This document shows, in pieces, positions 51,689 through 59,400 of a stretch of DNA of 64,000 bases. Every line of letters begins with the position of its first letter. The first letter of the stretch is position 1. The notes beneath the pieces were generated by a model. That model was not told where the DNA came from and ran no database searches. It saw only the letters and a program-made list of their open reading frames with translations. The stretch is taken from positions 115,359 to 179,358 of the forward strand of contig NZ_KZ819031.1 of the NCBI RefSeq assembly GCF_003115845.1, read 5' to 3'. The position numbers were made by a program, and so were the translations under genes. The stretch comes from Brenneria roseae subsp. roseae. Its GTDB lineage: Bacteria > Pseudomonadota > Gammaproteobacteria > Enterobacterales > Enterobacteriaceae.

Positions 51689-52633
51689 TCAGATTTTATC
51701 CATCAAATAACGATGCGCTTTGGATGCCGCGCTGGCGGCCTTGAAAATATAGCGTTTGTCGTTCTTCAGTGCTTTCAGCCAGGAAGCAATATAACTTTCA
51801 TGCTGAACCTCTCCGACAATCCCCAGGTCCGCCATCAGGAACGCGCTTCCAAGCTCGGCGATCAACTCCTCAAAAGCATAATCCTCACTGCCAAACTTCC
51901 CTTTCATTTCTCGATTCAGACGGCTTTTACCACCACTCCAGTGCACCAGTTCATGCAGACCGGTGGCGTAAAAATTGGCAGCATCGGCAAAAAGATATCG
52001 TTCCGGTAAGCGAATTTCATCGGTTGACGGGATGAAAAAGGCGTTCTGCCCCTTCTCAATGATGGTTACACCACTGTTACGGAAAAGCGCTTCTGCCTGC
52101 GGTAACGGCTCAAAGTTCTCTGTCGGGAAAACTGCTTCGTCCCTCAGAGGCAAACCATCAATTTGCTCAACATTAAACACGGTGAACGTCTTCAGCATCG
52201 GGATATAGTCAGTTTCTCCGTCGTCATTTTCCTTTTCCAGTGTGGTATAGAAAATGGCGGTAGTGCCGTGTTCCCCTTTACGCACCTGCCCGCCTTCCGC
52301 TTGCGCCTGTTTGTAAGTCATCCAGCGTGAATCCTTGAATCCCTGTTCTGACGCACTGCTCCACAACAACATGATATTCATCCCGCTGTAAGCAGCACCA
52401 GTCGCATAATTTGAAGGTAATCCTGACATGCCCGGTACGCGCTGCCATGGGCAAGACCACGGTTTTACACCGGCTTCAAGCGCTGCAATGATGTTATCGG
52501 TGACGGTCTGATAAAAATCTGTTCTGGTTTGAGAAAATTTCGTTTTTGAGGAGCCTGACTGCTCCAGCGGGGATACGCTGGTCGCCGTTGCGGTGTTAGG
52601 GGCGCTAGTTTGGGTATGCAGGGAAATAGTCAT
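51689..52633 (-). CDS. ardC: ArdC-family antirestriction protein
   Basis: Protein of 314 residues. An N-terminal ssDNA-binding domain (DFYQTVTDNIIAALEAGVKPWSCPW, GAAYSGMNIMLLWSSA, WMTYKQAQAEGGQVRKGEHG) and a C-terminal zincin-like domain with the metal motif ATGLHELVHWSG. ArdC proteins protect incoming single-stranded conjugative DNA from host restriction enzymes. GACGGAGAAA precedes the ATG. It stands between the transfer genes and the defence cluster. Confidence 0.9.
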   Translation of the reverse strand: MTISLHTQTSAPNTATATSVSPLEQSGSSKTKFSQTRTDFYQTVTDNIIAALEAGVKPWSCPWQRVPGMSGLPSNYATGAAYSGMNIMLLWSSASEQGFKDSRWMTYKQAQAEGGQVRKGEHGTTAIFYTTLEKENDDGETDYIPMLKTFTVFNVEQIDGLPLRDEAVFPTENFEPLPQAEALFRNSGVTIIEKGQNAFFIPSTDEIRLPERYLFADAANFYATGLHELVHWSGGKSRLNREMKGKFGSEDYAFEELIAELGSAFLMADLGIVGEVQHESYIASWLKALKNDKRYIFKAASAASKAHRYLMDKI

Positions 52634-53112
52634 GGTTTTTCTCCGTCAGTGGTGTGATTTTCGTCTTCGTATCGCCTGACGGTTCGCTTTCCCGGCATCG
52701 TTCCTGCACGCAAGGGCGCAGAATGCGTGCCATTTACCCTTGCGGGACGGGTTGTGTTGGGAAACGATTTAACGGAAGCAGATATGAAAAGGGAAAGCAC
52801 GTAGGAGAGGACCTGCTGCCTTCTACCAGTGTTGTAACGCAGCTTGCTTCATGGTGTTGATAATTCGGCTTATTATTTTGAGGATGGGATGTATACGATC
52901 CGAGATCCGGAAACATAGAGACCATCCATCTCAAGTGTTCTGTTGAATCACTTTTTTGTTTAAAGAAGCATCATAAAAGTATTGGTTTTTTTTATATTCT
53001 CAGTAATATAGATTTACAATTGGTTTCTAGTCGTTCAAAAAGTAATGACAACAATTAATTAATTTTCTTACGGTTATTGTTGTTATTCGCTCCCTCAAAT
53101 TGGAGTCAGGTG
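52634..53112. other. Intergenic region between ardC and the defence operon
   Basis: About 480 bp, GC-poor towards the right, with no gene I can support. It must hold the divergent promoters of ardC and of the five-gene operon. A short AT-rich stretch (52960-53070) precedes the operon start. No recognised operator. Confidence 0.5.
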
Positions 53113-54273
53113 ATGCAAATAGCTGGCGGTCTTTATCGTGAACTCTGTGAGAGTCCCTTCTGGGATATGACCTTCGGGTCTGGTGGCCGTGCGGCTATGG
53201 CTATAGCTTCACTTTGCTCAGATTCAGAGTTACATACCTATGCATCTGCATCCGATGAAAGCGCTATTTCGCAACTAAAAAGCCAAGGTATCCGTATAAC
53301 TACAAATTTTCGACCTACATCTATTGCCTTTGCCTATTTCCATCCGCTTTCGGTTCCTCACATTGAACCATCCATCAAAAAAATTGAACGCCAAAGGCCA
53401 ATCCATGTGACTGGAGAAGCAGTGTTACGCTTCGGATTTTTGGAGGGAGATGCTGTCGTTCATGCTAATAGGGCTGTTTACGACCCTCAGACATGGCGTA
53501 ATCCCCAAGCCTTTTACGATAACGGTTCTAAAGCTAATGAGCTTTCTATCGTCCTAAATGAATTAGAGTTACAGCATGCAACGGGTATTGCACAGCAAGA
53601 AGAAGCAGTATCTCAGCTAATAAAGATGCAAAATGCTTATTCTGTGGTTGTTAAAGCTGGAATAAAGGGTGCAACCGTGTATGAGAGAACGGGGAAAATT
53701 ACTTATATACCAGCATATCGCTCTTCGAAAGTATTCAAGATCGGTACAGGAGATGTATTTAGCGCCATATTTGCATTTCATTGGGCCTACCGAGGTTGTT
53801 CAGCCGAAAAATCTGCTGATTTGGCTTCGAGGTCGGTCGCTCTATATTGTGACAGCCGCCAGTTAACTTTTAGCCAAACATTAATGCCAAAATTGTCGCC
53901 AGTAACCTATATTCCACAGGCAAAAATTTGCTTAGAAGGAGCCGTTGATTCATTAGGTCAACGATATGTACTTGAGGAAGCTCGTTTAGCATTGAGTGAG
54001 CTCGGGATGGAAGTGTACTGCCCTGAACTATCATTCTCCACTTTGGACATAGTGGCTGATGCTGTGCTGGTTGTAGATGATGGGTTAAATATCGACGCCA
54101 AGAATCGCATTAACAATGCTATAGCAGAAGATATTCCTGTCGTCGTGCTACGTGAACGGATTACTACAAATACGACAGAGATTAAAAGCGCGTTAATTAC
54201 AAATGATTTCACTACAGCAATGTACCTAACCGCCTGGTCAATTGATGCTTATCAAGCGTCAACTCCACAATAA
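53113..54273 (+). CDS. PfkB-like kinase fused to a deoxyribosyltransferase-like domain
   Basis: Protein of 386 residues, first of the five-gene operon. Residues 1-270 have the ribokinase/PfkB fold: FGSGGRAAMAIASL near the N-terminus and KVFKIGTGDVFSAIFAF with GTGD at 211-214, Asp214 in the catalytic-base position. Residues 280-386 (ICLEGAVDSLGQRYVLEEARLAL, DAVLVVDDGLNIDAKNRINNA) resemble nucleoside 2-deoxyribosyltransferase/DRHyd domains. It may phosphorylate and cleave a nucleoside or nucleobase derivative. ATG at 53113 chosen because GGAG lies 7 nt upstream; the frame opens further left without a good start. Confidence 0.72.
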   Translation: MQIAGGLYRELCESPFWDMTFGSGGRAAMAIASLCSDSELHTYASASDESAISQLKSQGIRITTNFRPTSIAFAYFHPLSVPHIEPSIKKIERQRPIHVTGEAVLRFGFLEGDAVVHANRAVYDPQTWRNPQAFYDNGSKANELSIVLNELELQHATGIAQQEEAVSQLIKMQNAYSVVVKAGIKGATVYERTGKITYIPAYRSSKVFKIGTGDVFSAIFAFHWAYRGCSAEKSADLASRSVALYCDSRQLTFSQTLMPKLSPVTYIPQAKICLEGAVDSLGQRYVLEEARLALSELGMEVYCPELSFSTLDIVADAVLVVDDGLNIDAKNRINNAIAEDIPVVVLRERITTNTTEIKSALITNDFTTAMYLTAWSIDAYQASTPQ

Positions 54274-54344
54274 AAAATGTAATTAATAATTATTGCGAAT
54301 TAGGTTGTATAACGAAATGAAATTATCTGAGGCTTTGTTGACTT

Positions 54345-55727
54345 ATGTCAGATGTGTATATAATTTATCCACATGAGAATATTAATATAACCCAGCGGTT
54401 GCATGAACTCCTTTCTCAACAATGGGATGTATGGTGGGATGACAATATTGTTGGTGAATGGAGACCTGCTATTGAAAAAAACCTTGCCGAGACGAAATGT
54501 GTTTTGGCGTTGTTTTCAGACTTTTCGCGCAAAGCGACCGTCACCGACGAACTAAGAGTGGCTCAAAAACATACTCAAAATATTATCGGGTTAACAATAG
54601 ATCAAAGTGATCCTCCCTATCCTTTTGGAAGTTTAACGAGTATTGACCTTCGCGACTGGGATGGCGATGCATCTCATCCAGGTTTCCTACAACTGCAAAG
54701 AAAAATTGCACGAGTTGTATTGCCTCGTAAGGCCCCTAGTAGGCTGCAGGCAACCTCAGGTAGTAACTTACTTATTCCTAACATATTTATGTCTGTTTCA
54801 TCTCATGAGACTCAGTTCTCACCTTCTGATGCATTAGAAGTGCTCAGAGTACATAAAACATCATCAATCCTTGTGTCAGCCTATGATTTAGTGAAATCCC
54901 ATGACAAAAGAGAAATGCTTAGCAAAATTAAAGCATACCGCAAAGCAGGTGGCTTCGTTCTGATTGATTCTGGAAACTACGAAGCACGTCGATTGCAGGA
55001 TAAAGAATGGAAACCCATTCACTACAGACAAGCACTGATGGATACACCCCACGATTGGGCATTTTGTTTTGATGTGGCAAAACCGAACCCCGAACCAGAA
55101 AAAGCCATAGAGCAGATAGTGAAGGCTGTTAAAAGGGATTCCAAATTCACAACTGCACCAATGCTACCCATCGTTCATGTTTCACAGGATGATGCTGGGC
55201 TTTCTAGATTACCTGTGATCGTAAAAGGTATTTCTGAGCGACTAAACCCTCAAGTTATAGCTATACCAGAAAGAGAACTTGGCGCTGGACTTGCTGCCCG
55301 GGCTAGTACAATGAAAAAAATAAGAAAATCCCTAGATGAGCTCCCATATTATCAACCTGTTCATCTGTTAGGTACCGGAAATCCATGGAGCATTGCAGTT
55401 CTTGTTGCTGCTGGTGCAGATACATTCGATGGTTTAGAGTGGTGTCGTTTTGCAATTGATCCTCGGCGGGGGCGGCTACATCACTTCCAACATTTCGATT
55501 TTTTCAAAAATAGTGGAGAACGAACGCCTTTTCTTGACATGGTCGATGCTCAAACAACTATTGGATATGCAGGGCAAGTAGCATTCTACAATTTGGAATA
55601 CTACGCAGAATTTGGTCAGCTTATGCGTAGTATGATATCGACAAAAGATGCTGAACCCTTCGCGACGGGAGTAACAAGATTGTTCAGCAATGAGTTAAGA
55701 AAGCTTTTTCCTGAGGTTTTTCCATGA
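54345..55727 (+). CDS. TIR domain fused to a TGT-like barrel
   Basis: Protein of 460 residues. Residues 1-130 form a TIR domain (VYIIYPHENINITQRL, WDVWWDDN, CVLALFSDFSRKATVTDELRVAQ, with Glu69 in the NADase position). Residues 140-460 resemble tRNA-guanine transglycosylase TIM barrels: FVLIDSGNYEA with Asp208 (cf. the DSGGFQ motif) and LLGTGNPWSIAVLVAAGADTFDGLEW with Asp362 in the nucleophile region. The C-terminal zinc site of true TGT is not evident. TGT-like proteins (Cap10) occur in type IV CBASS; a TIR fusion is unusual. Ends in an ATGA overlap with the next gene. Confidence 0.75.
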   Translation: MSDVYIIYPHENINITQRLHELLSQQWDVWWDDNIVGEWRPAIEKNLAETKCVLALFSDFSRKATVTDELRVAQKHTQNIIGLTIDQSDPPYPFGSLTSIDLRDWDGDASHPGFLQLQRKIARVVLPRKAPSRLQATSGSNLLIPNIFMSVSSHETQFSPSDALEVLRVHKTSSILVSAYDLVKSHDKREMLSKIKAYRKAGGFVLIDSGNYEARRLQDKEWKPIHYRQALMDTPHDWAFCFDVAKPNPEPEKAIEQIVKAVKRDSKFTTAPMLPIVHVSQDDAGLSRLPVIVKGISERLNPQVIAIPERELGAGLAARASTMKKIRKSLDELPYYQPVHLLGTGNPWSIAVLVAAGADTFDGLEWCRFAIDPRRGRLHHFQHFDFFKNSGERTPFLDMVDAQTTIGYAGQVAFYNLEYYAEFGQLMRSMISTKDAEPFATGVTRLFSNELRKLFPEVFP

Positions 55728-56422
55728 ATAATTACACACCGGAGGCTTTATCTCGAGCCGTAAAAGCCTTATGTGCAGATCTAGATACTCGAATTGAGTG
55801 CGGGTTGGTATCTGATGAACGCTATTTATGGTGGGAACTCTCATGCTGCATACTCAGCAGCCAAGTGCCTTACCCTCTTGCTGTCGCTGCAGCTGATATC
55901 ATTGACAAAGAGCAGTTGCTTCACAACTCTTACGAAAACCGTGACGAATTGATAACTCTTTTGTATGCAGTTCTTAAGAGACCATTGGAGGTTGAGGGAA
56001 AAAAACGGAGTTATCGATTTCCTAAAGCTAAAGCTGAACAACTAGCTGCAACACACACAGCAGTTGCCCAAACGGGGAAATCACTAAACTCATTGGTTAG
56101 CTGCGATGTATATTACGTACGCGCATGGCTGGTGGCTAACGCTCATGGTATAGGGCCAAAGCAAGCAAGCATGTTTCTTCGCAATTGTGGAGCAACTTAT
56201 GACTTGGCCATTTTGGATCGTCATGTATTAGATTATATGTCTGCGCTTGGTATTTACTCAGGCAGTCAATCATCTATTTCAGGTTTAAATAAATATGGCC
56301 AATACGAAAATAAGCTACGTGACCATGCAGAGCAAATGAACTGTCAAGTCGGGCTGCTCGATTGGGCAATTTGGATTGTAATGCGAGTTGCGAAAAGAAA
56401 TTATCAGAAGGAGTTAGCATGA
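55724..56422 (+). CDS. OGG2/HhH-GPD-like DNA glycosylase
   Basis: Protein of 232 residues. The helix-hairpin-helix AHGIGPKQASMFLRNCG carries Lys146 and is followed by DLAILDRHVL with Asp165, the Lys/Asp pair and spacing of archaeal-type Ogg2 8-oxoguanine glycosylase/lyases. Here it probably recognises a deazaguanine adduct or modified base rather than routine damage, given its neighbours. OGG-like genes also accompany type IV CBASS. Overlaps both neighbours by 4 nt. Confidence 0.78.
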   Translation: MNNYTPEALSRAVKALCADLDTRIECGLVSDERYLWWELSCCILSSQVPYPLAVAAADIIDKEQLLHNSYENRDELITLLYAVLKRPLEVEGKKRSYRFPKAKAEQLAATHTAVAQTGKSLNSLVSCDVYYVRAWLVANAHGIGPKQASMFLRNCGATYDLAILDRHVLDYMSALGIYSGSQSSISGLNKYGQYENKLRDHAEQMNCQVGLLDWAIWIVMRVAKRNYQKELA

Positions 56423-57021
56423 GCATCGTTACTCTCGTTTCTGGCGGACTTGACTCGACACTGGTCGCTAAATTGGCGCAGGAAGAAGGGCTGCAAATTT
56501 TCCCCCTCTTTATCGACTATGGACAACGAGCTCGGGATAGGGAACTTGCAGCGTGCAAGTTATCGATGAGTACATTGGGACTGCCTGAACCAGAAATAGC
56601 AAATTTAGCTGGCTTTGGCCAACTAATACACTCTGGCCTCACCGACAAATCATTGCATGTAATTAATGATGCCTTCACTCCGGGGCGAAACCTGCTTTTT
56701 TTACTAACAGCTGCTGCCTATGCTTATCAGAAAAATGCAGATGCTATTTCTATTGGTCTACTCCATGAAAGCACAAGCCTCTTTCCAGATCAGACGTCAG
56801 AGTTTCTTGCTAGGGCGGAAATAATGATTTCATTATGCATGGGCAGAAAAATTAAAGTACTTGCCCCCCTTTCTGTTTTTACTAAATCAGATGTGGTTAT
56901 GTTAGCAGATGAAAAAGGGATTTCAAATACGTACTCGTGTCATATGGGTAATGAAAAACCTTGTGGAAACTGCATCTCTTGTAATGAATTTAAGTTCGAG
57001 GATATGAATAATGGGCGGTAG
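56419..57021 (+). CDS. QueC-like PP-loop enzyme
   Basis: Protein of 200 residues (E. coli QueC 231). N-terminal PP-loop SGGLDS at 8-13 and a C-terminal zinc knuckle with Cys174, Cys182, Cys185 and Cys188 in SCHMGNEKPCGNCISC. True QueC makes preQ0 from carboxydeazaguanine with ATP and ammonia; operon-borne QueC-like proteins (Cap9, QatC) have other roles. The rest of the pathway (FolE, QueD, QueE) is not here and would come from the host. AAGGAG precedes the ATG at 56419. The next gene starts inside its last codons. Confidence 0.83.
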   Translation: MSIVTLVSGGLDSTLVAKLAQEEGLQIFPLFIDYGQRARDRELAACKLSMSTLGLPEPEIANLAGFGQLIHSGLTDKSLHVINDAFTPGRNLLFLLTAAAYAYQKNADAISIGLLHESTSLFPDQTSEFLARAEIMISLCMGRKIKVLAPLSVFTKSDVVMLADEKGISNTYSCHMGNEKPCGNCISCNEFKFEDMNNGR

Positions 57022-57478
57022 CAGCACAGGTGGATGGAGCAGGCTTGGAGATGTGAGAGCCCTCGAACAAAAAGCTAAAGAAGCACTTAATGAGGGTAGA
57101 AGAAATGTATTCATCAGTTTTGCGACTGAAGACATGAATGAAGTTAATCTTCTCCGAGCCCAGGCTAAAAATGAAAATAATGATATTGAATTTAATGATC
57201 ACTCAGTCCGAGAGCCTTATAACAGTGAACAAGCAGAGTATATTAAACGCAAGATTAGTGAACGCATTAATCGCGCATCAGTGACAGTTGTTTTTGTTTC
57301 CGATTCGGTAGTGCAAAGTCACTGGGTTAAATGGGAAGTAGAAAAAAGCCTTGAACTCGGGAAAAAGGTTATAGCAGTACACCCTGGTACACATTTTGAT
57401 GGTGTTCTACCCAGGTGGATTTCTGATAATAATATAAAAATCATACCGTGGTCTAATTTATCTACTGAACTTAAATAA
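57011..57478 (+). CDS. Small TIR protein with Met-Gly-Gly-Ser leader
   Basis: Protein of 155 residues. The core (RRNVFISFATEDMNEVNLLRAQ, NRASVTVVFVSDSVVQSHWVKWEVEKSL, KKVIAVHPG) is a ThsB/DUF1863-like TIR domain, with the W-x-x-WE motif (Trp105, Trp108, Glu109). Residues 1-14 (MGGSSTGGWSRLGD) form a Gly/Ser-rich leader not normal for this fold. It overlaps the queC-like gene by 11 nt with GAGGAT upstream, so it is made together with it. Likely NAD-processing effector or signal producer; its N-terminal Gly after Met removal could be a modification site. Confidence 0.8.
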   Translation: MGGSSTGGWSRLGDVRALEQKAKEALNEGRRNVFISFATEDMNEVNLLRAQAKNENNDIEFNDHSVREPYNSEQAEYIKRKISERINRASVTVVFVSDSVVQSHWVKWEVEKSLELGKKVIAVHPGTHFDGVLPRWISDNNIKIIPWSNLSTELK

Positions 57479-57490
57479 AAAATTAAGTAT

Positions 57491-57522
57491 GAATCTATGG
57501 AATTGAGAAATTCCATAGATTC
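57491..57522. terminator. Hairpin ending the five-gene defence operon
   Basis: A perfect 14-bp stem (GAATCTATGGAATT and its complement at 57509-57522) with a GAGA loop starts 13 bp after the stop. An ATTTA tail follows rather than a pure T tract. Confidence 0.75.
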
Positions 57523-57834
57523 ATTTACAGTATTTGATGAGCATAATCATGAAAACCATTCATCTCTTTAATCGAGTAACTTCATATAGTTAAAATCAAA
57601 CTTGGATGATTTGTATAAACCTCTCTCACATCCAAAACAATAACAAATTAGCATAGAGAGTACATCCGATTTTTAAAATCTCATAGTTAAAAAATCAGGC
57701 TAGAAATTTCAAAAGATGAAATTTTTCTTGATTGGAATAAATCCACAACTTTTAACATTGTGATTGATAAAAAACACACAAATTCCAACATTTTTATATA
57801 TGTCATTTAAGCTAAGCCGCACTAGTGGTCAAAA
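57523..57834. other. AT-rich gap between converging defence genes
   Basis: About 310 bp, strongly AT-rich, with no frame or motif I can support. Confidence 0.5.
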
Positions 57835-59088
57835 TCACATTTCTACGTTTCCTAAAGTTATTAATTTTTCACTTTGGATAGACAAAACTTCACTTTTAGC
57901 TGCTAAATAAGTGTCAATTTCCCATTGAGCCATTGCTGCACCCATAAACTTCTGCTCATATACATTTCCGACATCCATATTTTGGCATGCAAAATAACAA
58001 TTAGCTAAGGTCGCAAATATCCATCGTTTATCTGGCCTGTCAAAAAAGTCCGGTGACGATTCAATCAAAGTCAATGATTTTATTATTGACTTTCGTATTT
58101 TGTGAGCGCTCATAAAATCATATATTTTCTCAGCTTTTTCGTATTGCTCATGTGCACGATACTCAAAGCACAAAGCGAAATTTTCACCGTTGTAATAGTC
58201 TCGCCGAACTTCATATCCCCGCCCATAATAACTTATAGCCAAGTCAAGTGCAGCACGATCCCCCTGTAAAAGCCAAAGTCTCTTATTTATTGCCCCGGCA
58301 ATGCCCAAAGTTTCTGGATCATTTGAGTGTGCAGGTTTGAGAGGAGTTAACACTGTTAAACCTTCATGCAATGCAGCTATCTCATCAGGAAGTTGCGATT
58401 TATATATACTTAGAGCAAGTTTTTGAAGGATATCAGGCTCTTCGGGCCTCATTTCGCGTGCAGCTTTGAAATGCTCAACTGCTAAAGCATGTTGACTTTT
58501 TCTTAGAAACTTCTCGCCTTCAAACATATGATGAGCAAGTTTCTTTTGCGCAGCCTCAGCCTCATCGACCATCTCAACATACTGATCGTCTGACATTCTT
58601 GGGGCAAGCAGATTTGGAAGAAATGTATAGACAGGGCTGTCAATAATTCGATCAGCCATCGCCCTTTCTATCAGTTCACTTAAAGCCTTCATGGCTCTTA
58701 TCGCCTCACGCCCCATGATATCCTCACCGAAATGAGCATATCTCAAGGTACTAACATGGTTAAGATCAAAGTGAAGCTTACCTTGATCTTCATTCATTAT
58801 AATAGTTGAATTGGGCCTTAAAGCATGCCGCACACCGAGTTCATAAATCGCGTTTACGTTGCCTGTCGAGATGTCCGCAATGACTAAATCTGCGCGCAAC
58901 AGCATTTCGTACATTTGGACATCGATAATACCCGACTGCGAAATCTCATCAGCTCTAACACAACGTAGACCACGACTCAAAACTGCAGGCTGGATAATCG
59001 TTTCGTAAGTAGCATTTAGATCCAGAGTACGACCAGTTTCGTAATCTGTTTTTTTACCAAAACCCATCACGACAAAACATACTTGCAT
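57835..59088 (-). CDS. Deoxyribosyltransferase-like domain with TPR/TRAFs-binding-like region
   Basis: Protein of 417 residues. Residues 1-130 begin MQVCFVVMGFGKKTDYETGR and hold ADLVIADISTGNVNAIYELGVRHAL, the DxxIADIS-xxN-xNxxYE-x-G motif of DRHyd/TIR-like nucleotide hydrolases. Residues 180-417 are helical repeats (LAVEHFKAAREMRPEEPDILQKLAL, CFEYRAHEQYEKAEKIYDF) like the TRAFs-binding/DUF4071 region. Probably a nucleotide-targeting effector or sensor scaffold. The start at 59088 has AAAGGAA upstream; longer frames to 59151 are less likely. It faces the preceding operon. Confidence 0.72.
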   Translation of the reverse strand: MQVCFVVMGFGKKTDYETGRTLDLNATYETIIQPAVLSRGLRCVRADEISQSGIIDVQMYEMLLRADLVIADISTGNVNAIYELGVRHALRPNSTIIMNEDQGKLHFDLNHVSTLRYAHFGEDIMGREAIRAMKALSELIERAMADRIIDSPVYTFLPNLLAPRMSDDQYVEMVDEAEAAQKKLAHHMFEGEKFLRKSQHALAVEHFKAAREMRPEEPDILQKLALSIYKSQLPDEIAALHEGLTVLTPLKPAHSNDPETLGIAGAINKRLWLLQGDRAALDLAISYYGRGYEVRRDYYNGENFALCFEYRAHEQYEKAEKIYDFMSAHKIRKSIIKSLTLIESSPDFFDRPDKRWIFATLANCYFACQNMDVGNVYEQKFMGAAMAQWEIDTYLAAKSEVLSIQSEKLITLGNVEM

Positions 59089-59400
59089 CTCAGCGATTCC
59101 TTTTGGAAACGAAAGCATCAGTTTAAGAAGATAGAAATAAAAACAAAACATATCAAATGGTTAGAAAAATTTGAACATCGCAACAATGCATCATCAGCGA
59201 TGATTCTATTCTACCACCGCTAATGCTTCTAAGGTCACTAAAAGATTTTACTTTCAACCAATCAAAGAATCCAAAAAAATCTCGGAAGAAACCTAGCCAA
59301 TAGAACAACCAATGATAGCTTCACAATACCAGCACGGAGTTAGCAAATGTCTCTTTACCATTGTATGCACCCTCGATACTCTAAGATCTAGGGTGTACGC

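Noticed and set aside
56419..57021. Housekeeping queC for queuosine synthesis
   Set aside because: It is short, lies in a mobile defence operon with TIR and glycosylase genes, and no other queuosine biosynthesis gene is nearby.
53113..57478. Type IV CBASS
   Set aside because: TGT-, OGG- and QueC-like genes are present but there is no CD-NTase and no cyclic-nucleotide effector in or next to the operon.
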